Shown here piece after piece: positions 39,881 through 49,121 of a stretch of 64,000 nt of DNA; position 1 is the first letter of the stretch, and each line of letters opens with the position of its first letter. Source of the stretch: Verrucomicrobiota bacterium (GTDB lineage Bacteria; Verrucomicrobiota; Verrucomicrobiia; Limisphaerales; J093); contig JAOSKK010000034.1 in NCBI GenBank assembly GCA_027493615.1, forward strand, positions 248,001-312,000. Reading direction: 5' to 3'. Under the pieces are notes generated by a model, which worked only from the letters and a program-made list of their open reading frames with translations, was not told the origin of the DNA and searched no databases. Both the position numbers and the translations under genes were made by a program.

Positions 39881-39963
39881 GGTAGGAGTCGAGGTCACGA
39901 GACTCAAACCGTGCGACGGTGGGGTGGTAGGAGTCGAGGTCACGAGACTCAAACCGTGCCACG
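39881..39963 (+). repeat. Two tandem TAGGAGTCGAGG-family repeats
   Basis: Two near-identical units (TAGGAGTCGAGGTCACGAGA, then CTCAAACCGTGC) begin at 39882 and 39928, directly after the ATPase stop codon. They lie in the intergenic gap before the platform protein gene. Confidence 0.85.
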
Positions 39964-39978
39964 GGATCCTACGGGAGA

Positions 39979-40131
39979 ATGACTAAAGGCCGCATGCAAA
40001 GAAGGAAAGGGCACGGATTCACCCTTTATGAGGCAGGCCCCCTAACCGATCCTCCGTCACGCGCCGGCCGCATACCACCGACGGCGTACCAAGGCAGACG
40101 GAGACGCGAGAACCGACCAAAGGACGCATGA
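39979..40131 (+). CDS. Tiny ORF with a prepilin-like leader, coupled to gspF
   Basis: A 50-codon reading frame starts MTKGRMQRRKGHGFTLYEAG. The basic leader followed by GFTLYE is exactly what a prepilin peptidase site looks like (Gly before Phe, Glu at +5), but the hydrophobic helix that should follow is missing (PLTDPPSRAGRIPPTAYQG). Its stop overlaps the ATG of the platform protein (ATGA). It may be the stub of a decayed minor pseudopilin or a leader ORF for translational coupling. It is too short to be sure it is expressed. Confidence 0.35.
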   Translation: MTKGRMQRRKGHGFTLYEAGPLTDPPSRAGRIPPTAYQGRRRRENRPKDA

Positions 40132-41361
40132 CAGACGGCAGCACCATGACGGCGTACGAGTATGTCGGGATCGACAGCAACGGTACTCGCGTGACCGGAC
40201 AGTTGGCAGCCGCCGATGAGGAAAGTCTGGAGAGCCGGCTGCAAAGTCGCGGCGTCTGGCTGGTGGAAGCGCGGACCGCCAAGCCGGCCAAGGCACGGGG
40301 CAAACGGGGGACGGCGCCTCTCCGGCGGGGGACTCCGGCGGGAGCTCATCAATTTCTGCATCCTGATGACCTTCCAACTGCGGGTGGGCATTCCGATGGT
40401 GACCGCGCTCAACGTCGTGGCGGAGGACTGTGAGAGTGCCGCGTTCCGGGACGTGCTGCGGCAGATGCGCGAGGAGGTGGAGTCCGGGTCAACGTTGTAC
40501 GAGGCGATGGTCCGGCAGAAGGTGTTCTCGCGTCAGTTCGCCAGCCTCGTGAAGGCCGGGGAAAGCAGCGGCACCTTGCCGGAATCCTTCGCGGAACTGC
40601 GCCGGTATCTCGAGTGGCAGGAACAAGTGCTGGCGGATGTGCGCCAGGCAACGATCTACCCGGCGGTGGTGTTGGTGGTCGTCTGCGCGTTCGTGCTGAT
40701 CCTGTTCACCTTCGTGGTGCCGCGGTTTGTGTCCTTGCTGACGGCGGCCAAGGTGGACCTGCCGCTGCCCACGGTGATCGTGTTCGGCATCAGCGACTTC
40801 GCGAAGCAGACGTGGTGGATCTGGACGCTGTTCCTGATCGGGGTGCCCTTGGGGATCAAGGTCGGCAACCAGAGTTCGGTGAAGTTCGCCATTCTCTATG
40901 ACAAGCTCCGGTTCCGCCTGCCGTTGTTTGGGGACCTGGTCCACATGCTGGCGGTGTCGCGGTTCGCCCAAAATCTGGCGGTGATGTACCGCTCGGGAGT
41001 GGGGATTGTGGATTCGCTGCGGATGACGGTGGGACTGGTGGGCAGCACCTGGTTGGGATTGGTGATTGAGGACGTGGCCCGGCGGGTCGAGACCGGGCAG
41101 ACGGTGAGTGAAGCGATGGCGGCGCATCCGGTCTTTCCGTCGTTGCTGCAGAGGATGGTGGTGATGGGGGAGAAGACCGGAAACCTGGACCGGGCACTCG
41201 AGAACGTGTCCGAGTATTACAACGTGGTTGTCCCGCGGAAGATCAAACACATCTTCAGCATCGCCGAACCGGCCATGATCCTGTTCCTGGTGGGCGTGGT
41301 GGGGTTTGTGGCGGTGGCGATCTTCCTTCCCATTGTGGGGATGCTGGGGGCGATCAAGTGA
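40128..41361 (+). CDS. GspF/PilC-type inner membrane platform protein (frameshifted)
   Basis: This polytopic inner-membrane protein anchors the assembly ATPase and the growing pseudopilus. It starts MTDGSTMTAYEYVGIDSNGTRVTGQLAAADEESLESRLQSRG, a typical GspF opening. The frame breaks near 40318 in a G-rich run. It then continues LINFCILMTFQLRVGIPMVTALNVV, GESSGTLPESFAEL and YLEWQEQVLADVRQATIYPAVVLVVVCAFVLILFTFVVPRFV. The second repeat has MAVSRFAQNLAVMYRSGVGI-like residues and VMGEKTGNLDRALENVSEYY, ending in the last membrane helix. Three transmembrane segments and two GspF domains are visible. Restored length is about 411 residues. An AAGGA motif precedes the ATG at 40128; a second ATG is at 40146. 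Confidence 0.93.
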
Positions 41362-41374
41362 ACCCTGTCGAGCC

Positions 41375-42481
41375 ATGAATGCCTCCTGTCTTCCCCCCGA
41401 GCCAACGTCGGCCCTGCGTCCGTCGCCGGCGGGTCACAACGCACGCGGCTTCACGCTGATCGAGACGGTGGCCGTGCTGGCCATTCTGGCCGTGCTGGCA
41501 GCCGTGGTGGCGGAGAACATCATGACCCGGATGCGGATGGCGGCACGGACCGCGGAGGCGAACTCCCTGGCGACGATGTCCCAGACGCTGCAGCAGTTCG
41601 CCGTGCGCAGCAAGGTGCTGCCGGCCGCGACGAACGTCCCGGCCACGCTGGCGGCGGAGATGGCGGTGTCACTCGACCGCGTCCAAAGAACGGCGGGCGG
41701 CAATCCCCGGTGGGTCTGGGCCGATCCGGCGTGTCAGGTCGGGGCGACGCCGAGCACGCTGCCGTATGTCCAGACGGCGGCCGGGAGTGCGCAACCCAGT
41801 CGCGTCAGGATGGTGCTGGTCTCCAGCGTCGGCGCGCCGTTGCCGAACCGCACGACGGGGCCGACGGCGGCCGAGTTTGAGTCGATGTGGACCAGTGCAG
41901 CGGGCGGGGTGCCGGCGTGTCTCCAGGGCACGTGGCAGGGCGCCGTGGAGGATCTAAGGATTCAGCGGGTGGATCTGGGGGCTTTGTTCTGCCGGGTGGT
42001 GTTGGAGAACGTGGACTTTCTGCGCGCCGCCCCCTACTCGGTCGAGACCACCAACACGCTGACGAGCATCGCCTCCGGCAGTCGCCGTGACTTCTGGCTC
42101 TTGCGGGGGACGGTCCTGAATTTCCACTTCTCTGACAACTCGCTGCAAGCCCGCGAGTATCTGGCGGAGGATGTCAGCTATACCTTTGAGAATGGCCGGT
42201 GGGGAAGGTACCTGCGCTATGGACCCAACCGCGCGAATGGGTGGTTTGGCGAGATGGTGGATCGCTTCCTGGCCGCGCCGCCGCCCCCGGGAGGGACCCG
42301 ACGCTACTCGACCCAGCAATGGGTCATCGATGCCATGTACGGCTTCCTCTACAACTTTGGTCAATGGTCGCTGGACTACTTCTACGGGGGTCCGCCGTGG
42401 CCGCACATACCGGGCTACGAGCAATCCAGTGCCGGGGCCACGGGCCTGAGCGACTACTCGGGCGACCTCATCTACTATTGA
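41375..42481 (+). CDS. Large pseudopilin paralogue 1
   Basis: This is an intact 368-residue prepilin-like protein, starting 13 bases after gspF. The 25-residue leader ends NARG, followed by FTLIETVAVLAILAVLAAVVAENIM, so a standard cleavage site with Glu at +5 is present. The body shares a block order with the next two genes: a GNPR-like segment (AGGNPRWVWADPACQVG), a VRMVLVSSVGAPLPNRT segment and an IQRVDLGALFCRVVLENVDF segment. It then diverges, ending in a Tyr/Gly/Pro-rich tail (PWPHIPGYEQSSAGATGLSDYSG). The length is about double that of ordinary pseudopilins. It may be a GspK- or GspJ-like tip component, but I cannot place it in a named subfamily. Confidence 0.78.
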   Translation: MNASCLPPEPTSALRPSPAGHNARGFTLIETVAVLAILAVLAAVVAENIMTRMRMAARTAEANSLATMSQTLQQFAVRSKVLPAATNVPATLAAEMAVSLDRVQRTAGGNPRWVWADPACQVGATPSTLPYVQTAAGSAQPSRVRMVLVSSVGAPLPNRTTGPTAAEFESMWTSAAGGVPACLQGTWQGAVEDLRIQRVDLGALFCRVVLENVDFLRAAPYSVETTNTLTSIASGSRRDFWLLRGTVLNFHFSDNSLQAREYLAEDVSYTFENGRWGRYLRYGPNRANGWFGEMVDRFLAAPPPPGGTRRYSTQQWVIDAMYGFLYNFGQWSLDYFYGGPPWPHIPGYEQSSAGATGLSDYSGDLIYY

Positions 42482-42489
42482 GGCGCGGT

Positions 42490-43781
42490 ATGAATGCTGG
42501 ACCACACCCGCCTGTCGCCTGCCCTATCGCCATCCCGGTGGCGGGTGGCGTGTGGTCCAGCGCCGCGCCGGTACCACTCAAGCGCTTCGAGACGGCATCG
42601 TGGCGGGTGGCCGTGTTCCGTCGCCCGGTCGGTACGAAACCGACCGGGAAAGCCCCGGTCCGCGGCCGGGCCGATCGACGGAGTGCCGGACATAAACGTT
42701 CGCCGCAATCAGCCGGTTTCTCCCTGCTCGGGGTGATCGGGGTGATGGCGGTGATGGCCATTCTGGCGATGGCGCTGTTGCCGACGGAGCTGGGCCAGAT
42801 CGACGCGGCCGCCCGGCAGAAGGAAACGGAGGCGCTGAGCGTGATGGTGGGCGGCCTGCGGAATCATATTCTCGACACTCGTTCCTTGCCGGCTTCGGGG
42901 ACGGTGTTCACAAACATCGCCCAGGCGATTGGCTGGCAGTTGGCCTCGGTGCAGACCAACCCGCGGGGCAATCCGCGGGTCTACCTGGTGGACCCGGCGC
43001 TCCGTCTGGGGACGAACACGGTGGCGACACTGCCCTTTGTGCAGCCGTTCCTGGGGGTCACGAATGTCGAGGGCGGCCGGGTGATGCTGGTGTCGAGCCT
43101 GGGACGTCCGTTGCCGACATCGGTCACCGCGCCGGGCACGAACGCGGCCGCGGTCTTTGAGATGCTCTGGAACGCGGGTGAGCAGGTGGCGCCCGCGGGA
43201 TGGACAGGGGGGACTGGGCGGATGTGAAGATCGGGCGGCTGAGCCTGCTGCCGATGTTCACGCAGGTCATGCTGCGCAATCAGTCCGCGCAGACGGGACG
43301 CTTCTCGATCGACAACACGAACAACCAGGCGGCGCTGCCGAGTCAGGCCTTCAGTTCGCTGTACTTTGTCCGGACGCTGATCGGCCTGCACAGTGACACC
43401 GGGCAATTGCAGGCCAGGCAGGTGTTGCAGGATGTGGTGAGTGTGACCAACGGACCACCTCACTATCTCTGTCCGACGTTCGTGTATGAGGACGGCCAGT
43501 GGCGGGGCGAGTACTACAAGGGGACCGCTGCTCAGAAGCACGACGGCGAGACCCTGCAGTGGGCCTATGAACTCTTCCTGTCCGGACCGCCGAACCGTTA
43601 CAAGGTAGGCTCGGTAACCCAGCGCAGCCTGACGGAGAAGATGTATCTGTTCACGAGCAACTACGTGGTCTGGGCCGAGGGCGGGTTCCAGGCCGGCCAG
43701 AAGGCGGCAGTCACGGCGGCCCAGGCAGCCATGGCGTCGGAGTTGGGGACGTACTGTGACAAGAATGCGAGCGCCAACTGA
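42490..43781 (+). CDS. Large pseudopilin paralogue 2 (frameshifted, lacks Glu5)
   Basis: The prepilin-like helix is AGFSLLGVIGVMAVMAILAMALLP. The residue at +5 is Gly where the usual Glu stands, a trait otherwise seen in GspK-type tip pseudopilins. The leader before it is unusually long (about 75 residues), so the real start may be further in. The body has GNPRVYLVDPALRLGTNTVATLPFVQ, VMLVSSLGRPLPTSVTAPGTNAAAVFEMLW, then after a frame break near 43200 WADVKIGRLSLLPMFTQVMLRNQSAQTGRFSIDNTNNQ and SGPPNRYKVGSV...YLFTSNYVVWAEGGF. Restored length is about 430 residues. It is clearly paralogous to the following gene. Confidence 0.78.
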
Positions 43782-43790
43782 GGCAAGGCC

Positions 43791-45045
43791 ATGCACGCAC
43801 CCGCATCCACACCCTCGACAGAGTTCTCCGGAAGACGCGTGAGCGGCGGGACCGTCGGCGGGGAGCGTGCAGGCTGGAAGCCCGCACCACAGGAGGGGCT
43901 TGCAGGCCGTGCAGCCTGGAAGTCCGCCGGACAGGGTGGCGGGTGGGGCCGGCGGGAACGGGCGTTCACCCTGCTGGAGCTGGCCGGGGTGTTGGGGGTG
44001 CTGGCGATTCTGGCGGCCGCGGTGACGCCGAGTCTGTTGAGCCAGATTGAGGCCGCCGCGCGAGAACGCGAGGCCAACGCGCTAAGCCGGTTGGGCCAGG
44101 GACTGGCGGAGCATGTGCTCGCCAATCGGCGTGTGCCCGCGCCAGCGACGGTGTTTGCGGATCTGGCGGCGACGCTGGGACTGCCGCTCGCGGAGACGGC
44201 GTCGAATGCGGTGGGGAATCCGCGGGTATTGCTGATGGATCCAGGCCTGCGGCTGGGCAGCAACACGGTGGCGAACCTGCCGTATGTCCAGGGGCCGGCA
44301 GGAGTGACCAGCATCACGAATGCGCGCGTGCTGTTGCTCTCGAGCCTGGGCGCGGCGCTGCCGGCGGTGATCACCGCGCCCGGCACTAATGCCGCGACGA
44401 TTTTCAACCTGATCTGGGACACGCCGGACGGGGGTGCGACCGCCGGGCTGGACGTGGGGCGGGGACTGGAGCGACCTGCTGGTGCAGCGGGTGAATCTGC
44501 GCCCGTTGTTCACGCAGGTGGTGTTGAACAACAACTCCTTCAACCTGGGCCGGTACTCGATCGACAACACAAACGCCCCGGTGCCCCTGCCCGCCCCGCT
44601 GCATGCGGCGTTCTATGTGAACCGGACCGGACTGGGTTTGCACAGCCACACCGGCGATCTGCAGGTGTTGCAAGTGGTGGGAGATCTGACGACGGACACA
44701 GCCAACCGGGTCTACTCCTCGCTGCCCTCGTATGTGTACGAGCAGAACCTCTGGCGCGGGCGGCTGTTCATGGGTCTGCCGCCGCCACGGCGGGCCGGCC
44801 AGGATTTGCAGGCGGCGTACGAGATCTTCATGTCGGGCCCGCCGAACGTGTACAAGGTGGGTGGAGTGAACCAGTCGAGCGTGACGTGGAGCATGTATGT
44901 CTTCATGAGCAACTACGTGGTGTGGGCAGACAGCGGGTTTGCGGCGGCCAAGAAGCCAGCGGTGGCAACGGCCCAGAGCTCGATGGCCTCGCAACTGCTC
45001 ACCTACTGCAACAAGAAGGCCAGCGCAAACTGGAGAGAGGGATGA
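43791..45045 (+). CDS. Large pseudopilin paralogue 3 (frameshifted)
   Basis: The prepilin-type helix is ERAFTLLELAGVLGVLAILAAAVTPSLL, with Ala instead of Gly before the cleavage point. The long leader includes translated GGTGCGGGCTTCCAG repeat sequence (ERAGWKPAPQEG), so the first ATG may not be the start. The body repeats the paralogue 2 pattern: GNPRVLLMDPGLRLGSNTVANLPYVQ, VLLLSSLGAALPAVITAPGTNAATIFNLIWD, a frame break near 44440, then LVQRVNLRPLFTQVVLNNNSFNLGRYSIDNTNAP and SGPPNVYKVGGVNQSSVTW...FMSNYVVWADSGF. Restored length is about 418 residues. It overlaps the next gene by ATGA. Confidence 0.78.
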
Positions 45046-45618
45046 GAATGACCCGGGCCATCGTCGGGTGGGGGCTGCTTTCGGTGGCGGCGATCAGTTG
45101 GGGCTTGTGGGGGGCGGGAACCACCGCCTCGTCCCACGAGCGGGCGGGGAGTCACGGCGTCCGCGGAGGCCGCGCGCCCAACCCACTCCGCCGCCGCCCA
45201 AGCGGCCACCAATGCCCCGGCGGGGATCGCGCTGGTGCGCATGGATACCGAGCAGTTGCGCCGGGAGGCGCCGCGCTGGGTGGTCGATCCGGTGCGGGAC
45301 CCTTTTCAGCCTGTGCGTCCGCCGGCAGCCGAAGGGCCGGCGCCGGAGTCGCCCGTGAGCCAGTTCCGGCTGGGGGCGACCTGGATGCAGACGGGGGCGC
45401 GGCTGGCGGTGATCGACCAGAAGGTGTTTCGGGAAGGGGATGAGTTGGTGGGGTACCGCATTGTGCGGATTGAGCCAGCGAAGGTGCTGGTGCAGGGACG
45501 GGAGCGCGTCGAGGAGATCACCTTCACTTCGTATCGACCGGACGCTCCCAAGACGAGCTGGGTGCCCACCAACGTCGGTGGGGTCTGGCTGGGACCGGAG
45601 CGGGAGAAGCTGTTCTGA
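45042..45618 (+). CDS. GspC/PilP-like small membrane protein (frameshifted)
   Basis: A membrane anchor (RAIVGWGLLSVAAISWGLWGAG) is followed by a Pro/Ala-rich linker. A conserved part begins DPVRDPFQPVRPPAAEG and continues FRLGATWMQTGARLAVIDQKVFREGDELVGYRIVRIEPAKVLVQGRERVEEITF. The GDELVGYRIVRIEPAKVLV block resembles the homology region of GspC/PilP proteins, which connect the inner membrane platform to the secretin. The frame breaks near 45180. Restored length is about 192 residues. It is coupled by ATGA overlap to the pseudopilin upstream. Confidence 0.65.
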
Positions 45619-45649
45619 GACCTGCGGTTCGAACCTGACCCTGCATACC

Positions 45650-46850
45650 ATGAATACCAAGCTCTATTCCGGCCTTCTTCTGGTGGGCTTGTGGACCGGT
45701 GCCCCGCACGGCTGGGCCGAGGACGACGTGGACCTGGGCGACTTCCTGATGGGCTGTCAGCTCAGCAGCACCTCGTTGCCGGTGCCCAATCCGTCGGGGG
45801 ACGAACTCGCTGAACTGCCTGCTGCCGTTCAACGGGGGGGGCTACGTCGCGGTGTGGGACACGCTGGACAGCTCGATCGTGGAACGTCGGGCCGCCAATG
45901 GCACCCAAGTCTGGGTGTGGACACCGCCCACGCCGTTGCCGGTCGAGCGCGAGCTGGCACGGGTGGTTCTCTACAGCAAGACACGCACGCTGTGGTGCAG
46001 CACGATGCGCTGGTACTTCCTGGACAACGCCACGGGCATCCCGGCGCGGGCGGGACAATGGAGTCTGCCATACCTGGATCCCAGCCGGACGGTGATCCAG
46101 GGGGACCGGCTCTATGTGCTGTACGGCTCCAACGCATCCGTCTACAGCACCAACATGGAATTCCAGGGCACGATCAGCGTGAACTTCCCCGAGGGTTACT
46201 GGCAAAGCCACGCCGGGTCCTGGCTGGTGGACCTGGGCAGCCGGACGACCCATGCCATCCGGCTGGCGACGCTGGGGGTCGACCTCGCGGTCGGCGCGCC
46301 CTTCGAGGCGCCCTTGCCCACCCACCGGCCCGGCGGGTACGTCGATCATCGGGTGCTCGAGGCGACGGCCGGGTCGATCTTCGTGGTCTCGAGCGTGCAG
46401 TGGGCCTCGCCACCGGAGACGCGGCACTACTTCACGCTGGTGAGTTCGGCCGGCACGGTGCTCTCGCAGCATCGGCTGGACTGCAACCAGATCATCACCG
46501 GCAGCGCGGTGTCGCCGGACGGCTGGTGGATAAGCGCCCAATTCCTGGCGGAAGCCGCACCACGCCACATGATCTTCCGGGTGGACCCGGCAGGCCGTCC
46601 GTTCTGGCAGGTGATCATCGATCGGAGCGCGCCCAAGAACTATCGGCTGCTGAACACGGATCCGCCGCAGGTGGTGGAGTTGCGGGACGGCAGCAATCTG
46701 GCCATCCGGCCGGTGGTGCTGGTGTCGGCGTTCGACGTGCTCAGCTCCATCATCTGGCCCGCGGTACAGTGGTCGGTGAACCCGCCGCGCGTGCCGCGGG
46801 CTCCGGCGGACTACTTCTGGATCACGCCGATCCGGTTCAACAATTCCTGA
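45650..46850 (+). CDS. Exported protein of unknown function in the secretion locus (frameshifted)
   Basis: A signal peptide (TKLYSGLLLVGLWTGAPHGWA) is followed, after a frame break near 45830, by about 340 residues of predicted beta structure. The pattern suggests propeller-like blades: YVAVWDTLDSSIVERRAANGTQVWVWTPP, GDRLYVLYGSNASVYSTNMEFQGTISVNFPEGYW and HYFTLVSSAGTVLSQHRLDCNQIITGSAVSPDGWW. I do not recognise the family. Its position between GspC/PilP-like and PilM-like genes implies a periplasmic or outer-surface component or a substrate of this machine. A fixed association with verrucomicrobial pilus loci would support that. Confidence 0.6.
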
Positions 46851-46865
46851 TTCGCCGCGCACGCC

Positions 46866-48370
46866 ATGCTGAACGTTCAATCGCGCAAACGTGGCTCGAA
46901 TGGCCTCCCGACTTCCCAGCAAACCACCCTGACGGTGAGCTGGCTGGGGCGGAAGTTCCGCGCCCTGGCGTTGCACCGGGGTCAGGTGCAGGGGACCTGG
47001 GAGTGCCCGGAGCCGGCCGAAGGCACGAACACGTTTGGCGAACGGCTCGAAGAGGCCGTGGCCCGGACGCATTACACGGGCACGACCGTTTGCCTGGTCC
47101 TGGCGCATCCGCGGCTGGCCCACCAGTTCGTGGACGCCCCGCCGGCCAAGGGACCCGCGCTGCGCAAGGTGCTGGAGCGGCTGGCCCTGGAGCAGGCGCG
47201 CAGCCTCTTCCCGGGCCCGGTCGCCTGGAGCGCGGAGCCGGCCGAATCGGTGAAGGGCACCGCCCGGTTCCTGTTGAGCCTCTTCCCCAAACCGCTGTTG
47301 GATGAACTGTGCGCCGGCGCCCAACGGGCAGGGCTGCATCTCGCGGCGGTGCTGCACCCCGCGGCGGTGCTGCACAGTCAACTGCAGGAACTGCCCAGCA
47401 AGGATGCCCAGGTGGTGATGCTGGCCGGCGACACGGGCGGTTCCACCACGGTGCTGGTCGGACGCAGCGACGGTCGGCTGGTCCTGGTGCGGTCCCTCGC
47501 GGGCACGTGGCGTGACAACCCCGCCGCGCTGGCGACCGACCTCCGGCGAACGATGCTGTTTGTCAACCAGCAGCACGGCGTCAACGTCGAAGGCCTGTTC
47601 CTGTTCGGGCCGGACGCCGCGGAGCGGGCGGCGGAGCTCGAGGAACCGGTGGGGCTCCCCACCCGGCCGAGCCCGACGCCCTACACGGAGGATTATTGGG
47701 CCACCCAGGCGTTGCGGCATGTCAAGGGGAGCTCGCACAACCTCATCACGCGCGAGCAGCAACTGGCACCGCAAAGGCGTCGCCTGGGCATGGCCGTCGC
47801 GCTGGCCACCGCGTTCATGGTGCTGGGGTGCCTCGGTTGCGCGGCCTACTTCGCCCAGCTCGGACGAACGGCCCGACGCGATCTCGAGGCGGTCCGCACC
47901 CAGACGGCCGCCCTCGAAGCCCGGCACCGCGAGCTCCAGGACCTGCACGCCGACCTGGCCCGGCGACGGGATTTCGTCGACGCCGTGGCCCTGCACCAGC
48001 CGCCACCCGTGGCCTTGTGGATGCTCGGCTACCTCAGCACGGCCACGCCCCCCGAACTGCTGGTCACCAACCTCGTCGTGCGCAAGGAGGATGAGCGCTG
48101 GCGCGTGTTCATCGCGGGCACGGCCCAACCGGGCGACACCAACCCCACCCCGGCCCGGTTCACCCAGGCCGTCGCTTCCCTCACAAACGAACTGGTCACC
48201 GGTCCGTTCCACGTCCAACTCGATGCGCCCACGCCGCCACCCAGCCCGCCCCCGGCCGGCCCGGCGCCGCCGTGGCACTGGCCAGTTGGTTGTCCAAGCT
48301 CGACACGGAAAAGCCGATGCGTCCCACCGCCCACCGCGTCTTCTCGCTCGAAGGCGTGATCCAGCCATGA
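46866..48370 (+). CDS. PilM-PilN-like fusion protein (frameshifted at the 3' end)
   Basis: The N-terminal 300 residues look like an actin-fold PilM/GspL-type cytoplasmic domain (TLTVSWLGRKFRALALHRGQ, PRLAHQFVDAPP, LAGDTGGSTTVLVGRSDGRLVLVRSLAG). A single transmembrane helix follows (MAVALATAFMVLGCLGCAAYFAQLG). After it come a coiled coil and a periplasmic PilN/GspL-like domain (LQDLHADLARRRDFVDAVALHQ ... LWMLGYLSTATPPELLVTNLVV). This merges functions split between PilM and PilN in type IV pili, as in GspL. The frame breaks near 48265; the alternative frame gives ALASWLSKLDTEKPMRP...FSLEGVIQP and a stop overlapping the next ATG (ATGA). Restored length is about 501 residues. Confidence 0.72.
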
Positions 48371-49103
48371 CGGCCACTGAATCCCCTCCCGTCAGCGCGA
48401 GTCGACTCAGCCTCGCGGTCACGGCGCCCCGCCCGGCCACGGTCCACCAGGCCGCCGCGCCGGCGGGCGAACCCCCGGCCGCGGCCGCAGCCCCGGGCAA
48501 AGCGCGGCGGCGCGGGCCGCCGCTGACGTTGCGGGACTGGGTCTGGCGCACCGTGGCGTGGTCGCTGCTCGCCGGCTCGGTGGGTTTGTTGCTGTGGACC
48601 TACCAGCAGTTGGTGCCCGCTCAACAGCGCCTGCGTGAGGCCAGCACCCGGGTCAGCCGGTTGTCCGCGGAAATCGCGGTGATGGAGGGCCGCTATTCCC
48701 CGGCGGACATCGAGCAATTGGCCGCGGAATACCGCGGCGCCATCGAGTTGCTCTTCTCGACGCCGGAGTCGCTCGCGGAATGGCTGCAGGAGATCCGCGC
48801 CCAAGCGGTGCCGTTGGCCTTCGACACCACGCCGGAGTTCTCGCGTCTCACGCCCGAGGCTCAGGGGCGGACCAACACGGGGTCCGCCTATGAGCCCGCC
48901 ACTTTGTCGCTGCTGGTCCAGCCGAAACTGCAGGTCGAGGGGTGCGCCCCGCCTACGAGCGGTTGCTGCGCTTCCTCGGCGAACTGGGCCGTCAGTCCAA
49001 ACGGGTCGATCTCGTGGAACTACAGGTCCACGGCGGCTCGAACTCCGTCAGCCACGCCGTGGCCACCCTCAAGTTCTGGGTTGGCGCCGAAGTGGGGCCG
49101 TAA
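48367..49103 (+). CDS. PilO/GspM-like protein (frameshifted)
   Basis: A Pro/Ala-rich cytoplasmic N-terminus leads to one transmembrane helix (TVAWSLLAGSVGLLLWTYQQL, about residues 60-82). A coiled coil (QQRLREASTRVSRLSAEIAVMEGRY) and a periplasmic ferredoxin-like domain follow. This is the PilO/GspM plan, a partner of PilN/GspL. The frame breaks near 48940; the other frame gives PAYERLLRFLGELGRQSKRVDLVELQVHGGSNSVSHAVATLKFWVGAEVGP and the TAA at 49101. Restored length is about 245 residues. It is coupled to the previous gene by an ATGA overlap. Confidence 0.72.
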
Positions 49104-49121
49104 GGGAAATCGCGCTGAACC

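Noticed and set aside
45762..48551. 929-codon minus-strand frame
   Set aside because: It is antisense to the exported-protein and PilM/PilN-like genes, which show clear motifs on the plus strand; it is a GC-rich shadow.
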